Source of the DNA: Lachnospiraceae bacterium | GTDB lineage: Bacteria > Bacillota > Clostridia > Lachnospirales > Lachnospiraceae | Reading direction: 5' to 3' | Assembly: GCA_017525525.1 (NCBI GenBank) | Contig: JAFXSQ010000017.1 | Location: 57,973 to 121,972, forward strand | DNA: 64,000 bases | Part shown: piece by piece, positions 43,056 to 51,268 of the stretch | Numbering within the stretch: the stretch's first letter is position 1 | Layout: every line of letters begins with the position of its first letter | Notes under the pieces: model-generated | What the model saw: only the letters and a program-made list of their open reading frames with translations | What the model was told of the DNA's origin: nothing | Databases searched by the model: none | Position numbers and translations under genes: made by a program

Positions 43056-44012
43056 ATGACTAAGAAGAAAAAGCTTTTAATCTTAATACTTATAGCCGTA
43101 ACGATCATCTTTGATGCGCTTGTTTTGGCTTTGGGCACGAATATGTCCGCAAAGGAAAAGACGGTTCTTGTCGTTTTGTTTGACATAAGCGCGCTCGCTT
43201 TGATACTCTTCAAGGATGTACTTTTCGGCATGGCAGGGATTGTCTTACACGACAAGCGACTTATCCTGAATCTGTCAAAAAATGATTTCAAGACCAGATA
43301 TGCGGGGTCTTATTTCGGGATAATATGGGCCTTTATACAGCCCATCATCATGCTGCTTGTGTATTGGTTTGCGCTTGACATCGGGCTTAGAGCGGGAAAA
43401 ACCATGGAGCATCCGTTTATCTTATGGCTCATGGCCGGACTTGTTCCCTGGTTTTACTTTGCAGAGGCTTTGGGAACAGGTACAAATGCGCTTATGGAAT
43501 ATAGCTATCTTGTCAAAAAGGTAGTGTTCAAGATAGACATACTCCCGATAGTCAAGGTGACCTCGGCTATATTCATACACCTGTTCTTCGTTACATTTAT
43601 AATCATATTCCAGTGCTTTTACGGGTATTATCCGGATCTTTACACGATACAGGTTATCTATTACATAATTTGTATGTATGCCTTTATTCTCGGGCTTACA
43701 TACTTTACGAGCGCGGCTGTAATCTTCTTCAGAGATTTAAACCAGATTATATCCATCATACTTCAGGTAGGTATCTGGGCCACTCCGATTATGTGGAATA
43801 TACAGGATTTGATGCCGAAGCTCGACAAGGTTATGAAGCTGAACCCGGTATACTATGTGGTAAGCGGCTTCAGAGACAGTCTGCTTGTAAAGAAATGGTT
43901 CTGGGAGAGACCTGTATGGTCCATGATATTCTGGACTACGATAATATTGCTTTACGTATTCGGTTACAAGGTGTTCCAGAAGTTAAAAGTACATTTTGCA
44001 GATGTGTTATAA
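43056..44012 (+). CDS. ABC-2 type polysaccharide export permease, Wzm-like (318 aa)
   Basis: Two N-terminal helices are followed by LSKNDFKTRYAGSYFGIIWAFIQPIIMLLVYW, the hallmark of polysaccharide ABC-2 permeases, and four more helices. ATPIMWNIQDLMPKL and NPVYYVVSGFRDSLL near the C-terminus are also typical. The two extra N-terminal helices are unusual. ATG 43056 is preferred to TTG 43044, though the ribosome site (AACAGGA) is weak. The matching ATPase is at 45065, separated by an epimerase gene. Confidence 0.88.
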   Translation: MTKKKKLLILILIAVTIIFDALVLALGTNMSAKEKTVLVVLFDISALALILFKDVLFGMAGIVLHDKRLILNLSKNDFKTRYAGSYFGIIWAFIQPIIMLLVYWFALDIGLRAGKTMEHPFILWLMAGLVPWFYFAEALGTGTNALMEYSYLVKKVVFKIDILPIVKVTSAIFIHLFFVTFIIIFQCFYGYYPDLYTIQVIYYIICMYAFILGLTYFTSAAVIFFRDLNQIISIILQVGIWATPIMWNIQDLMPKLDKVMKLNPVYYVVSGFRDSLLVKKWFWERPVWSMIFWTTIILLYVFGYKVFQKLKVHFADVL

Positions 44013-44024
44013 TAAACAGAAGTA

Positions 44025-44127
44025 AATGCGTTGAGGTGCAGGCCTTCGATGTCATAAGGAATCCACCGCAAGCGGTACCCCTTATGACGAAATGCGAGGG
44101 CTTGCGAAGCAACATGAAGAGTCTTAA
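44025..44127 (+). repeat. 140-bp composite palindromic repeat, copy 2 (left end missing)
   Basis: It begins at GCGTTGAGGTGC and lacks GTCATCCTGAG and the left half of the first hairpin. The rest is nearly identical to copies 1 and 3. It lies between the permease and epimerase genes. Confidence 0.85.
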
Positions 44128-44141
44128 CGGAGGAAATAAGA

Positions 44142-44987
44142 ATGAAGATTTTGGTTACCGGCGCAAACGGTTATATAGGGCGATATGTGGTAAAGGAGCT
44201 GCTTGAAATGGGGCACGAGGTTATCGCCGCTGACATAAGATATGATGATGTGGACGAAAGGGCTGTAAGAAGCGATGTCGACATTTTCAGCGGTGCCGAA
44301 GATATATACACTAAATCCGGTTCTCCTGATGTTCTTATACATCTCGCTTGGAGAAACGGCTTTGTGCACAATGACTTAAGCCATATCAATGATCTTCCGA
44401 TGCACTTTGGCTTTATAAGAAATATGCTCGAGGGCGGTTTGAAGCACATAGTGGTTATGGGCTCCATGCACGAGGTAGGTTACCATGAGGGCGCGATAGA
44501 TGAGAACACGCCCTGTAATCCGATTTCACTGTATGCCATAGCCAAGAATACCTTAAGGCAGCTGACTTTGCTCAAAGCGAAGGAAAAGGGCGCGTGCTGC
44601 CAGTGGATTAGGGGCTATTACATCTTAGGCGACGACCTGAAGAATAATTCAATTTTCTCCAAGATAGTTGCTGCGGCGGCCGAAGGAAAGAAGGAGTTTC
44701 CTTTTACCTCCGGTAAGAATAAATACGATTTTATGCACGTTACCGAGCTTGCAAAACAGATTGCGACAACGGCCACACAGACTGAGGTCGACGGCATAAT
44801 CAACTGCTGTTCGGGAGAGCCTGTATCCTTAGGAGAAAAGGTTGAGAGTTTTATAAAGGAACATGGTTTTGACATAAAGCTTAACTATGGCGCATTTCCC
44901 GACAGAGCCTACGATTCTCCGGCTGTTTGGGGAGATAAGACTAAGATTGAGAAGATAATGAAAGATTCTTCGCTTCGCTCAGAATGA
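44142..44987 (+). CDS. NAD-dependent epimerase/dehydratase family protein (281 aa)
   Basis: The Rossmann nucleotide loop TGANGYIGRYV is at residues 6-16. The fold is the extended short-chain dehydrogenase type, with SLYAIAKNTLRQL carrying the catalytic YxxxK variant (Tyr-Ala-Ile-Ala-Lys) near 131. It probably modifies a nucleotide sugar for the polysaccharide exported by the flanking ABC genes, but the substrate is unknown. GGAGG precedes the ATG. The last seven residues (DSSLRSE) and the stop are encoded by a short repeat, so the native C-terminus has been replaced. Confidence 0.85.
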   Translation: MKILVTGANGYIGRYVVKELLEMGHEVIAADIRYDDVDERAVRSDVDIFSGAEDIYTKSGSPDVLIHLAWRNGFVHNDLSHINDLPMHFGFIRNMLEGGLKHIVVMGSMHEVGYHEGAIDENTPCNPISLYAIAKNTLRQLTLLKAKEKGACCQWIRGYYILGDDLKNNSIFSKIVAAAAEGKKEFPFTSGKNKYDFMHVTELAKQIATTATQTEVDGIINCCSGEPVSLGEKVESFIKEHGFDIKLNYGAFPDRAYDSPAVWGDKTKIEKIMKDSSLRSE

Positions 44988-45035
44988 CACAAGTATTGTA
45001 ATTCTGAAGAAGTGTCATCATGAACGAAAGTGAAG
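44961..45035 (-). repeat. Short GTCATCCTGAG-type repeat overlapping the epimerase 3' end
   Basis: GATTCTTCGCTTCGCTCAGA to ATGAC (minus orientation) is followed by a degenerate plus-oriented copy from GTCATCATGAACG. The first copy encodes the epimerase C-terminus. Confidence 0.7.
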
Positions 45036-45064
45036 GCGCTTACTAATAAACTTGGAGTTAACAA

Positions 45065-46411
45065 ATGAGCAACATTGCCATCAAGGTTGATGATGTAACA
45101 AAACTATATAAGCTGTACGACAAACCCTCCGATCGCTTTAAGGAGGCTTTGGGGCTTACAAAGCAGAAGAAATACAAGGAGCATTACGCGCTCCACAATG
45201 TAAGCTTTGAAGTCGAAAAGGGGCAGACAGTCGGTATAATCGGAACCAACGGTTCGGGTAAGTCAACTATTTTAAAGATTATAACCGGCGTGCTTTCCGC
45301 CACCTCGGGAAAGGTTGATGTCCGGGGCAGGATATCGGCTCTGCTTGAGCTCGGCGCAGGTTTTAACCAGGAATATACCGGCATGGAGAACATCTACCTA
45401 AACGGTACCATGATGGGATATACTCGCGAGGAGGTTGATGCAAAGCTTTCTACCATACTTGCATTTGCGGATATAGGTGATTTTATTCACCAGCCTGTGA
45501 AAACCTATTCCAGCGGTATGTTTGTAAGACTTGCATTTGCCGTGGCCATCAATATAGATCCGGAGATACTTATTGTGGACGAGGCTTTATCGGTCGGAGA
45601 TGTATTCTTCCAGGCAAAGTGCTACCACAAGTTCGAGGAGTTCAAGGAGGCCGGCAAGACCATCCTGATGGTAAGCCATGACCTGGGAAGCATCGCGAAG
45701 TACTGCGACAAGGTAGTCCTGCTAAATAAAGGACACATGGTGGATGTGGGTGAACCTAAGAAGATAGTCGACCTCTACAAGCAGATTTTAGTCAGCGAGG
45801 CAGAAGGCAGAAGCGAGGGCGAGGAGCAGCCGACCATAGATGATATGGAGGAAAAGCCGGCTTCCAAAGCAGATTCAAAGATTGATGACAAATCTGTACA
45901 AATGGCAGAGAAAAAGGTTGGTTCCGATGAAAAGAAGCTGTGGAAGAACATCCTTATGCAGAACCCGAACGTCCTTGACTACGGCGACAAAGACGCAGAG
46001 ATAATCGACTTCGCGATAATTGACGAGAAGAACCGCATCACCAATAACATCGAAAAGAACACTGAATTCAAGATAAGAATGAAGGTTGAATTCCATAAGG
46101 ATATAAATGAACCCATCTTTGCATTTACCATAAAGGACTTGCAGGGAACTGACGTTACGGGCACGAATACAATGTACGAAAAGGTTGACTTCGGAACGGT
46201 AAAGGCGGGCTCGGTCAAGGTTGTCGAATTCACACAGAATATGAACCTTCAGGGACGTAATTACCTTCTTTCGTTTGGCGTAGTCGGCTACAAGGACAGC
46301 GATTTTGCCGTATATCACAGACTTTATGATGTGTGCAATATCAACGTGATCTCAGACAAAGATACAGTCGGATTTTATGATATGAATTCTAAGGTTGAAG
46401 TATTAGAATAA
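45065..46411 (+). CDS. Polysaccharide export ATPase with C-terminal glycan-binding domain, Wzt-like (448 aa)
   Basis: Residues 1-240 are an ABC ATPase: Walker A GTNGSGKST at 60-68, the LLELGAGFNQEYTGMENIYL segment typical of Wzt/TagH, signature SSGMFVRLAFAVA and Walker B ILIVDEALSVGD. A charged linker (about 245-300) leads to a beta-sandwich domain (about 310-448) like the Wzt C-domain that recognises the end of the glycan before export. With the permease at 43056 it forms a complete exporter. Confidence 0.92.
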   Translation: MSNIAIKVDDVTKLYKLYDKPSDRFKEALGLTKQKKYKEHYALHNVSFEVEKGQTVGIIGTNGSGKSTILKIITGVLSATSGKVDVRGRISALLELGAGFNQEYTGMENIYLNGTMMGYTREEVDAKLSTILAFADIGDFIHQPVKTYSSGMFVRLAFAVAINIDPEILIVDEALSVGDVFFQAKCYHKFEEFKEAGKTILMVSHDLGSIAKYCDKVVLLNKGHMVDVGEPKKIVDLYKQILVSEAEGRSEGEEQPTIDDMEEKPASKADSKIDDKSVQMAEKKVGSDEKKLWKNILMQNPNVLDYGDKDAEIIDFAIIDEKNRITNNIEKNTEFKIRMKVEFHKDINEPIFAFTIKDLQGTDVTGTNTMYEKVDFGTVKAGSVKVVEFTQNMNLQGRNYLLSFGVVGYKDSDFAVYHRLYDVCNINVISDKDTVGFYDMNSKVEVLE

Positions 46412-46417
46412 ATCAGT

Positions 46418-46555
46418 GTCATCCTGAGCGTGGCGACGCAGACCTCAATGCGAAGCGTTGAGGTGCCGGCCTTCGATGTCATAAGGAATCCACCGCAAGC
46501 GGTACCCCTTATGACGAAATGCGAGGGCTTGCGAAGCAACAGGAAGGATCTTAAA
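46418..46555 (+). repeat. 140-bp composite palindromic repeat, copy 3
   Basis: This is a full-length copy beginning GTCATCCTGAGCG and ending GGAAGGATCTTAAA. It is nearly identical to copy 1, 6.7 kb away, and occupies the whole gap between the exporter ATPase and the methyltransferase. Confidence 0.9.
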
Positions 46556-46569
46556 ATAAGGAGTATTAA

Positions 46570-48855
46570 TTGAACGATAATATCCAATACATAGGCAAGG
46601 TTTCCCTTGATTATACATTATACGGAGGTGAAGACCTCTACAAAGACGGCTCCGAGGAGGAGCTTCTTTCGATTGTACAAAACACGGACGAGAGCGGTTA
46701 TAATGACATTATTACCGCAAGACGCTCCTGGCCCATCCTGTATCATCTTTCCGATATAAGAGGCAATATCGTTGACTTTCTGCCATTTACAAAGGAGGAT
46801 GAGGTTCTTGAGATAGGCGCCGGCTGCGGCGCAATCACGGGAACACTTGCAAGACATGCGGGACATGTGGACTGCATAGAGCTTTCCAAAGCAAGAAGCT
46901 TAGTCAACGCCACAAGACACCAAAGAATGGACAATATCAATATACTTGTGGGTAATTTCCAGGACATAGAGAAGACGTTAACAAAGCAGTACGACTACAT
47001 TACCCTTATAGGAGTGCTTGAATACGCGGCCAGCTACATCGCTTCGGATAAGCCCTATGAGGAGTTTTTAACTATCATAAAGAAGCATTTGAAGCCTGAA
47101 GGAAGGCTGATAATCGCAATAGAGAACAAGTACGGATTAAAATATTGGGCCGGCTGTAAAGAGGACCACATAGCCACCTTTATGAGTGGCCTGGAGGGAT
47201 ATGTCGGCGTTGACAGCGTAAAGACCTTTTCGAAGAACGGTTTGACTAAGCTGTTAGACAGCATTGGCTTACCCTGCGTAGATTACTATTATCCATATCC
47301 TGATTACAAGCTGCCTCTGTCGATATATTCAGACGAGTATCTTCCCTCAAAGGGCAGTCTTAATAACAATTTTCGAAATTTCGACAATGACAGGATGCTC
47401 CTTTTCGACGAGACAAGAGTGTTCAACAACCTTATAGATGACGGTATGTTCGAGATGTTCTCGAATTCGTTTCTTGTGTCTGCGGGAAGTACCGAGAGTG
47501 ACAAAAACGACAGAATTATCTTCTCTAAGTTTTCCAATGACAGAAACCCAGCTTATAAAATACGCACCGATATATATAAGAAGGACGGCAGGAGAGAGGT
47601 GTATAAGGTCGGAACAAGTGATGCCGGGGAAGAGCATATCAGGAAGATGGATAAGCTCTACGAAGGTTTACAGACTCAGGCCGAAAATACAATATTTGAT
47701 ATAAACAAAAGCAGATTGACTTCAAGCGGACTTGAGCTTGAGTACATTTCCGGTGAAACTTTGGAAAGTAAGTTGGATGAAGCGCTTCATAGTAAAGATA
47801 ATGGGCTGTTCTCACGAATGGTAATGGAATACCAGGATGAAGTGTGGAACATGGCCAAAGAGGACTTTGTGCCTACGGATAAGTATTACGAGGTATTCGG
47901 TGAAAATGCCTACACAGGACCGGCAAAGTCCATGAAGATAAGCAATATAGACATGATATTTCCGAATATAATTGTAAACGGAGACAAGTGGACTGTCATT
48001 GATTACGAGTGGAGCTTTGATTTCCCGATTCCGGTCAACTTCGTGCTTTACAGGACGATTCATTACTATATTTATACCGGAAGAGATAAGCTTCTTAATG
48101 ACATGGATATAGAGAGTCTTTTCAGCATGATGGGAGTTGACAGGTCTTTGGAGGAGGTGTACCTCTCCATGGAACGAAGCTTCCAGAATTTCATTATCCG
48201 TAACAACACTCCGCTTTGGAAGCTATATGAGATTATGGGGCGTCCGGTTTTGGATATGCCCGGCGCAGCGGACCGGATGGTCAAGAATCTTCCTTCGGTA
48301 ATCATGATAAAGAAGGACGAAACCACCGAAAGCAGGCAGTTGATTACCGAACAAAGCCAAGACGGAGTTACAAAAGCGGTGCTTGGTGTAAATGATGAGA
48401 TCAAGACACTCCTTTACTGTCCGGCGCAGCAAAGCTGTGTGGTCAAGATGATTTCGGTAAAAGCTTATACGTCTTCGGGCGAGGAATATGAGCCGGCGTA
48501 TATATACAGCGGCATTTCATACGAAGATAATGTAATCTTTTTCAAAGAGGACAATCCTCATATCATAACTGATGATATACATGAAGGTACAGAAAAGATT
48601 GTATTCAATTACAAGCTTGTGACCTGCGGCAAGGGAATGAAGGATGACTTTGACAAGCTGTTCGGACTTTTCCCCGAGAGAAACAGCCTGAAGGCCGAGA
48701 AGGAGAACATAATCGAAGAGGATTACAGAGAGGTTGTCGAGCTTCAGGAAAGACTTGAGCAGGCCGAGAACGAGCTTAACGCCATGAGAAACTCGACTTC
48801 ATGGAAAGTAACAGAGCCCGCAAGAAAGCTGCGGGGAATCGGGAAAGAGAACTGA
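46570..48855 (+). CDS. SAM-dependent methyltransferase with long C-terminal region (761 aa)
   Basis: I accept the TTG start because AAGGAG (46558-46563) sits six bases before it. Residues about 55-230 are a class I methyltransferase with motif I EVLEIGAGCGAITGTLA near 77. The middle (about 330-560) resembles a kinase-like or phosphotransferase fold (ISGETLESKLDE, FPNIIVNGDKWTVIDYEWSF), as in some glycan chain-terminator proteins. The C-terminus is a short coiled coil ending in SWKVTEPARKLRG, a motif common at the ends of polysaccharide glycosyltransferases. It probably modifies or caps the exported glycan. Confidence 0.78.
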   Translation: MNDNIQYIGKVSLDYTLYGGEDLYKDGSEEELLSIVQNTDESGYNDIITARRSWPILYHLSDIRGNIVDFLPFTKEDEVLEIGAGCGAITGTLARHAGHVDCIELSKARSLVNATRHQRMDNINILVGNFQDIEKTLTKQYDYITLIGVLEYAASYIASDKPYEEFLTIIKKHLKPEGRLIIAIENKYGLKYWAGCKEDHIATFMSGLEGYVGVDSVKTFSKNGLTKLLDSIGLPCVDYYYPYPDYKLPLSIYSDEYLPSKGSLNNNFRNFDNDRMLLFDETRVFNNLIDDGMFEMFSNSFLVSAGSTESDKNDRIIFSKFSNDRNPAYKIRTDIYKKDGRREVYKVGTSDAGEEHIRKMDKLYEGLQTQAENTIFDINKSRLTSSGLELEYISGETLESKLDEALHSKDNGLFSRMVMEYQDEVWNMAKEDFVPTDKYYEVFGENAYTGPAKSMKISNIDMIFPNIIVNGDKWTVIDYEWSFDFPIPVNFVLYRTIHYYIYTGRDKLLNDMDIESLFSMMGVDRSLEEVYLSMERSFQNFIIRNNTPLWKLYEIMGRPVLDMPGAADRMVKNLPSVIMIKKDETTESRQLITEQSQDGVTKAVLGVNDEIKTLLYCPAQQSCVVKMISVKAYTSSGEEYEPAYIYSGISYEDNVIFFKEDNPHIITDDIHEGTEKIVFNYKLVTCGKGMKDDFDKLFGLFPERNSLKAEKENIIEEDYREVVELQERLEQAENELNAMRNSTSWKVTEPARKLRGIGKEN

Positions 48856-48909
48856 TTCAAATAAAAAGTAACAGAGCCCGCAAGAAAGCTGCGGGGAATT
48901 GGGAAAGAG
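48805..48909 (+). repeat. Pair of 45-bp direct repeats, 60 bp apart
   Basis: 48805-48849 and 48865-48909 match except at one base (C/T at 48840/48900). Each encodes KVTEPARKLRGIGKE in the methyltransferase frame, but a stop at 48853-48855 separates them and the second copy is followed by TAA. Confidence 0.9.
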
Positions 48910-48925
48910 TAAGAAAGGATATAAT

Positions 48926-51202
48926 ATGGTTCTTAAAGATAAACCAAACAGATTATTGATATATTTCTTTTATGACAGGAATGGGGTTGTGGATAGCTAT
49001 ATCCCTTACATGCTTGACGATATGAAGAAGAATGTCAGTGACATTATAGTTGTCGTCAACGGCGAGCTGAACGATGCGGGACGAAAGACTTTTAATTCCT
49101 ATACAGATAAGGTCATTGAGCGAGAGAACAAGGGCTTTGATGTGTGGGCTTACAAGACTGCATTGGACAGTCTCGGCTGGGAAAAGCTTTCTGTATATGA
49201 CGAGATTATCCTTATGAACTTTACCATGATGGGACCGGTGTACCCTTTCAGTGATATGTTCAGCGCAATGTCAAAGAAGGACCTTGATTTCTGGGGCATA
49301 ACCCAGTTCTACAAGACAGATTTCGATCCCTGGGGCGGACTTCCGGACGGTTATATCCCCGACCATATACAATCCCATTTTATAGCGGTCAGAAGCTCGC
49401 TGCTTAATTCTGCCGCGTTTCATGATTACTGGGACAATATGCCCATGATAAAAGGTTATTTGGATTCGGTCATCAACCACGAAAGCCGCTTTACAAAGCA
49501 TTTTGAGGACAAAGGCTTTAAGTGGGAGGTTTACTGCGACGCTAAGGAGTTTGCTCCTTACAGCTATCAGCCGGCCGTCGGCATGGCAAAACGGATGGTG
49601 GACGAATACAAATGCCCCATATTCAAGCGCAGATCCTTCATGCAGGATTATGATGTCATATTAAACGAGTCCTGCGGACAGGAGGCTTATGAGCTTTATA
49701 AATTCTTAGATGAAAAAACCGATTATGACGTGAACCTGATTTGGGACAACCTTCTCAGAGTGGAGAATCAGGCTGACTTAAAGAAGAATCTTCAGTGGAA
49801 TTATGTGCTTTCATCCACAAAGGCTTATGATGACAACGCCGCTTCGGATAAGAAAATAGCCTTGGTTATGCATATACATTTTCTAGACTTGGTTGATGAG
49901 TGCGCGCGTTACGCCGCCTCCATGCCGGACGGCACTGATATGTATGTGACCACTAACACTGAGGAAAAGAAAGCAGCGATAGAAGCTGCCTTTTCGAAGA
50001 TATGTACCGGAAAGCTCGATGTGAGAGTAGTGCCGAACCGGGGCAGGGACGTGGGGCCGTTCTTAGTCGAATTCAGACCGTATTTAGATGATTATGATTA
50101 TATATGCCATGTGCATGACAAGAAGGCGGGACAGAGTAAACCGGGTTCCATAGGACTTTCTTTTGCGTACAAGTGCTTTGAAAATACACTCAAATCAAAA
50201 GAATATGTGAGAAATGTGCTTGATGTATTCGAGAAAAACCAGCGTGCCGGACTTCTTTCCCCACCACCGCCAAATCACTCTGATTATTACTTTACCCTCG
50301 GACTCGAGTGGGGCGCAAACTTCGAGAATACAGCTAAGCTTGCCAAAGAACTCGGGATAGATGTATCGATAAAGCAGGACAAGGAGCCGATAGCGCCCTT
50401 GGGTTCGTTCTTTTTTGCAAGAGCCAAGGCCTTAAAGCCGCTATTTGCCCGTGAGTGGACCTATGATGACTTTCCGGAGGAGCCCGTAGCGGACGACGGA
50501 ACAATACTTCATGCGGTGGAGAGGATATATCCTTTCTCGGCACAGGCCGCAGGTTATTATCCGGGCTGGATCTTATCGGATAGCGGAGCAGCCATGGAGA
50601 TTACCAACCTAAACCACATGTTAAGGCAGCTTAACAACGTGATTTTCTTCAGAGGAAACGATGCAGGCGGCTATATCGAAGTTTTGAAAAATCTGAACAA
50701 GTCCTATAGTGAAGCCATAGAGACGAGGATGCGCGACTTTAATAACGGCAGCGAAGCAAAGCTTTACATTGACAACGGAAAAACCGGTTTCTCCGAGGAG
50801 ACAGCTAAAGTCTGCAGGCCCGAATGTGTGCATGACAATGACGAAAAGAAGATCATTTCCTGTACATGGCGATTTGAATTTGCCGATAAGGACTGGGTAA
50901 AGGTATTAAGATTCGATCCCTGCGACAACGATAATATAGCCGTAAATGATCTTAACATAGAAGTAGAAGACATTGCGGGCAGGGTATATGAATTTACACC
51001 GGCCGACATGCTTACGAACGGAGTGAAGCTGTCAGACGGTTCCATAGTTTTCCTGGTTGTGGACCCTCAGGTAATATTCCCGTTAAAGAATAAGCTCAGA
51101 GTTAAAGAGGTTAGAGTAAGCGCGTATGCCGGAAGGATAAGCCAGGAACAGTATGCTGAAGTATCCGAGATGGCTGCCAACGTAGGAAAAAAGAAAAAGT
51201 AA
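48926..51202 (+). CDS. Rhamnan synthesis F-like protein (758 aa)
   Basis: AAAGGA at 48914 fixes ATG 48926; the frame upstream to 48899 lies in the direct repeat. The N-terminal half has the RgpF signatures: RLLIYFFYDRNGVVDSYI, NGELNDAGRK and NKGFDVWAYKTALDSLGW. The second half has the later part of the family: KIALVMHIHFLDLVDEC, VVPNRGRDVGPFLVEFR, YICHVHDKKAGQSKPG and AFYR-type anchors. RgpF proteins take part in rhamnose-glucose polysaccharide assembly. It suits the adjacent exporter and points to a rhamnan-like wall polymer. Confidence 0.88.
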   Translation: MVLKDKPNRLLIYFFYDRNGVVDSYIPYMLDDMKKNVSDIIVVVNGELNDAGRKTFNSYTDKVIERENKGFDVWAYKTALDSLGWEKLSVYDEIILMNFTMMGPVYPFSDMFSAMSKKDLDFWGITQFYKTDFDPWGGLPDGYIPDHIQSHFIAVRSSLLNSAAFHDYWDNMPMIKGYLDSVINHESRFTKHFEDKGFKWEVYCDAKEFAPYSYQPAVGMAKRMVDEYKCPIFKRRSFMQDYDVILNESCGQEAYELYKFLDEKTDYDVNLIWDNLLRVENQADLKKNLQWNYVLSSTKAYDDNAASDKKIALVMHIHFLDLVDECARYAASMPDGTDMYVTTNTEEKKAAIEAAFSKICTGKLDVRVVPNRGRDVGPFLVEFRPYLDDYDYICHVHDKKAGQSKPGSIGLSFAYKCFENTLKSKEYVRNVLDVFEKNQRAGLLSPPPPNHSDYYFTLGLEWGANFENTAKLAKELGIDVSIKQDKEPIAPLGSFFFARAKALKPLFAREWTYDDFPEEPVADDGTILHAVERIYPFSAQAAGYYPGWILSDSGAAMEITNLNHMLRQLNNVIFFRGNDAGGYIEVLKNLNKSYSEAIETRMRDFNNGSEAKLYIDNGKTGFSEETAKVCRPECVHDNDEKKIISCTWRFEFADKDWVKVLRFDPCDNDNIAVNDLNIEVEDIAGRVYEFTPADMLTNGVKLSDGSIVFLVVDPQVIFPLKNKLRVKEVRVSAYAGRISQEQYAEVSEMAANVGKKKK

Positions 51203-51268
51203 TAGTGCTGTTTTCAATTCAGCAACACATAATGATATACAAAATCTACAAAAGAAAGGGGTTATGAT

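Noticed and set aside
43613-44206. 197-codon ORF overlapping the permease, repeat and epimerase
   Set aside because: It runs in another frame of two real genes and through the repeat.
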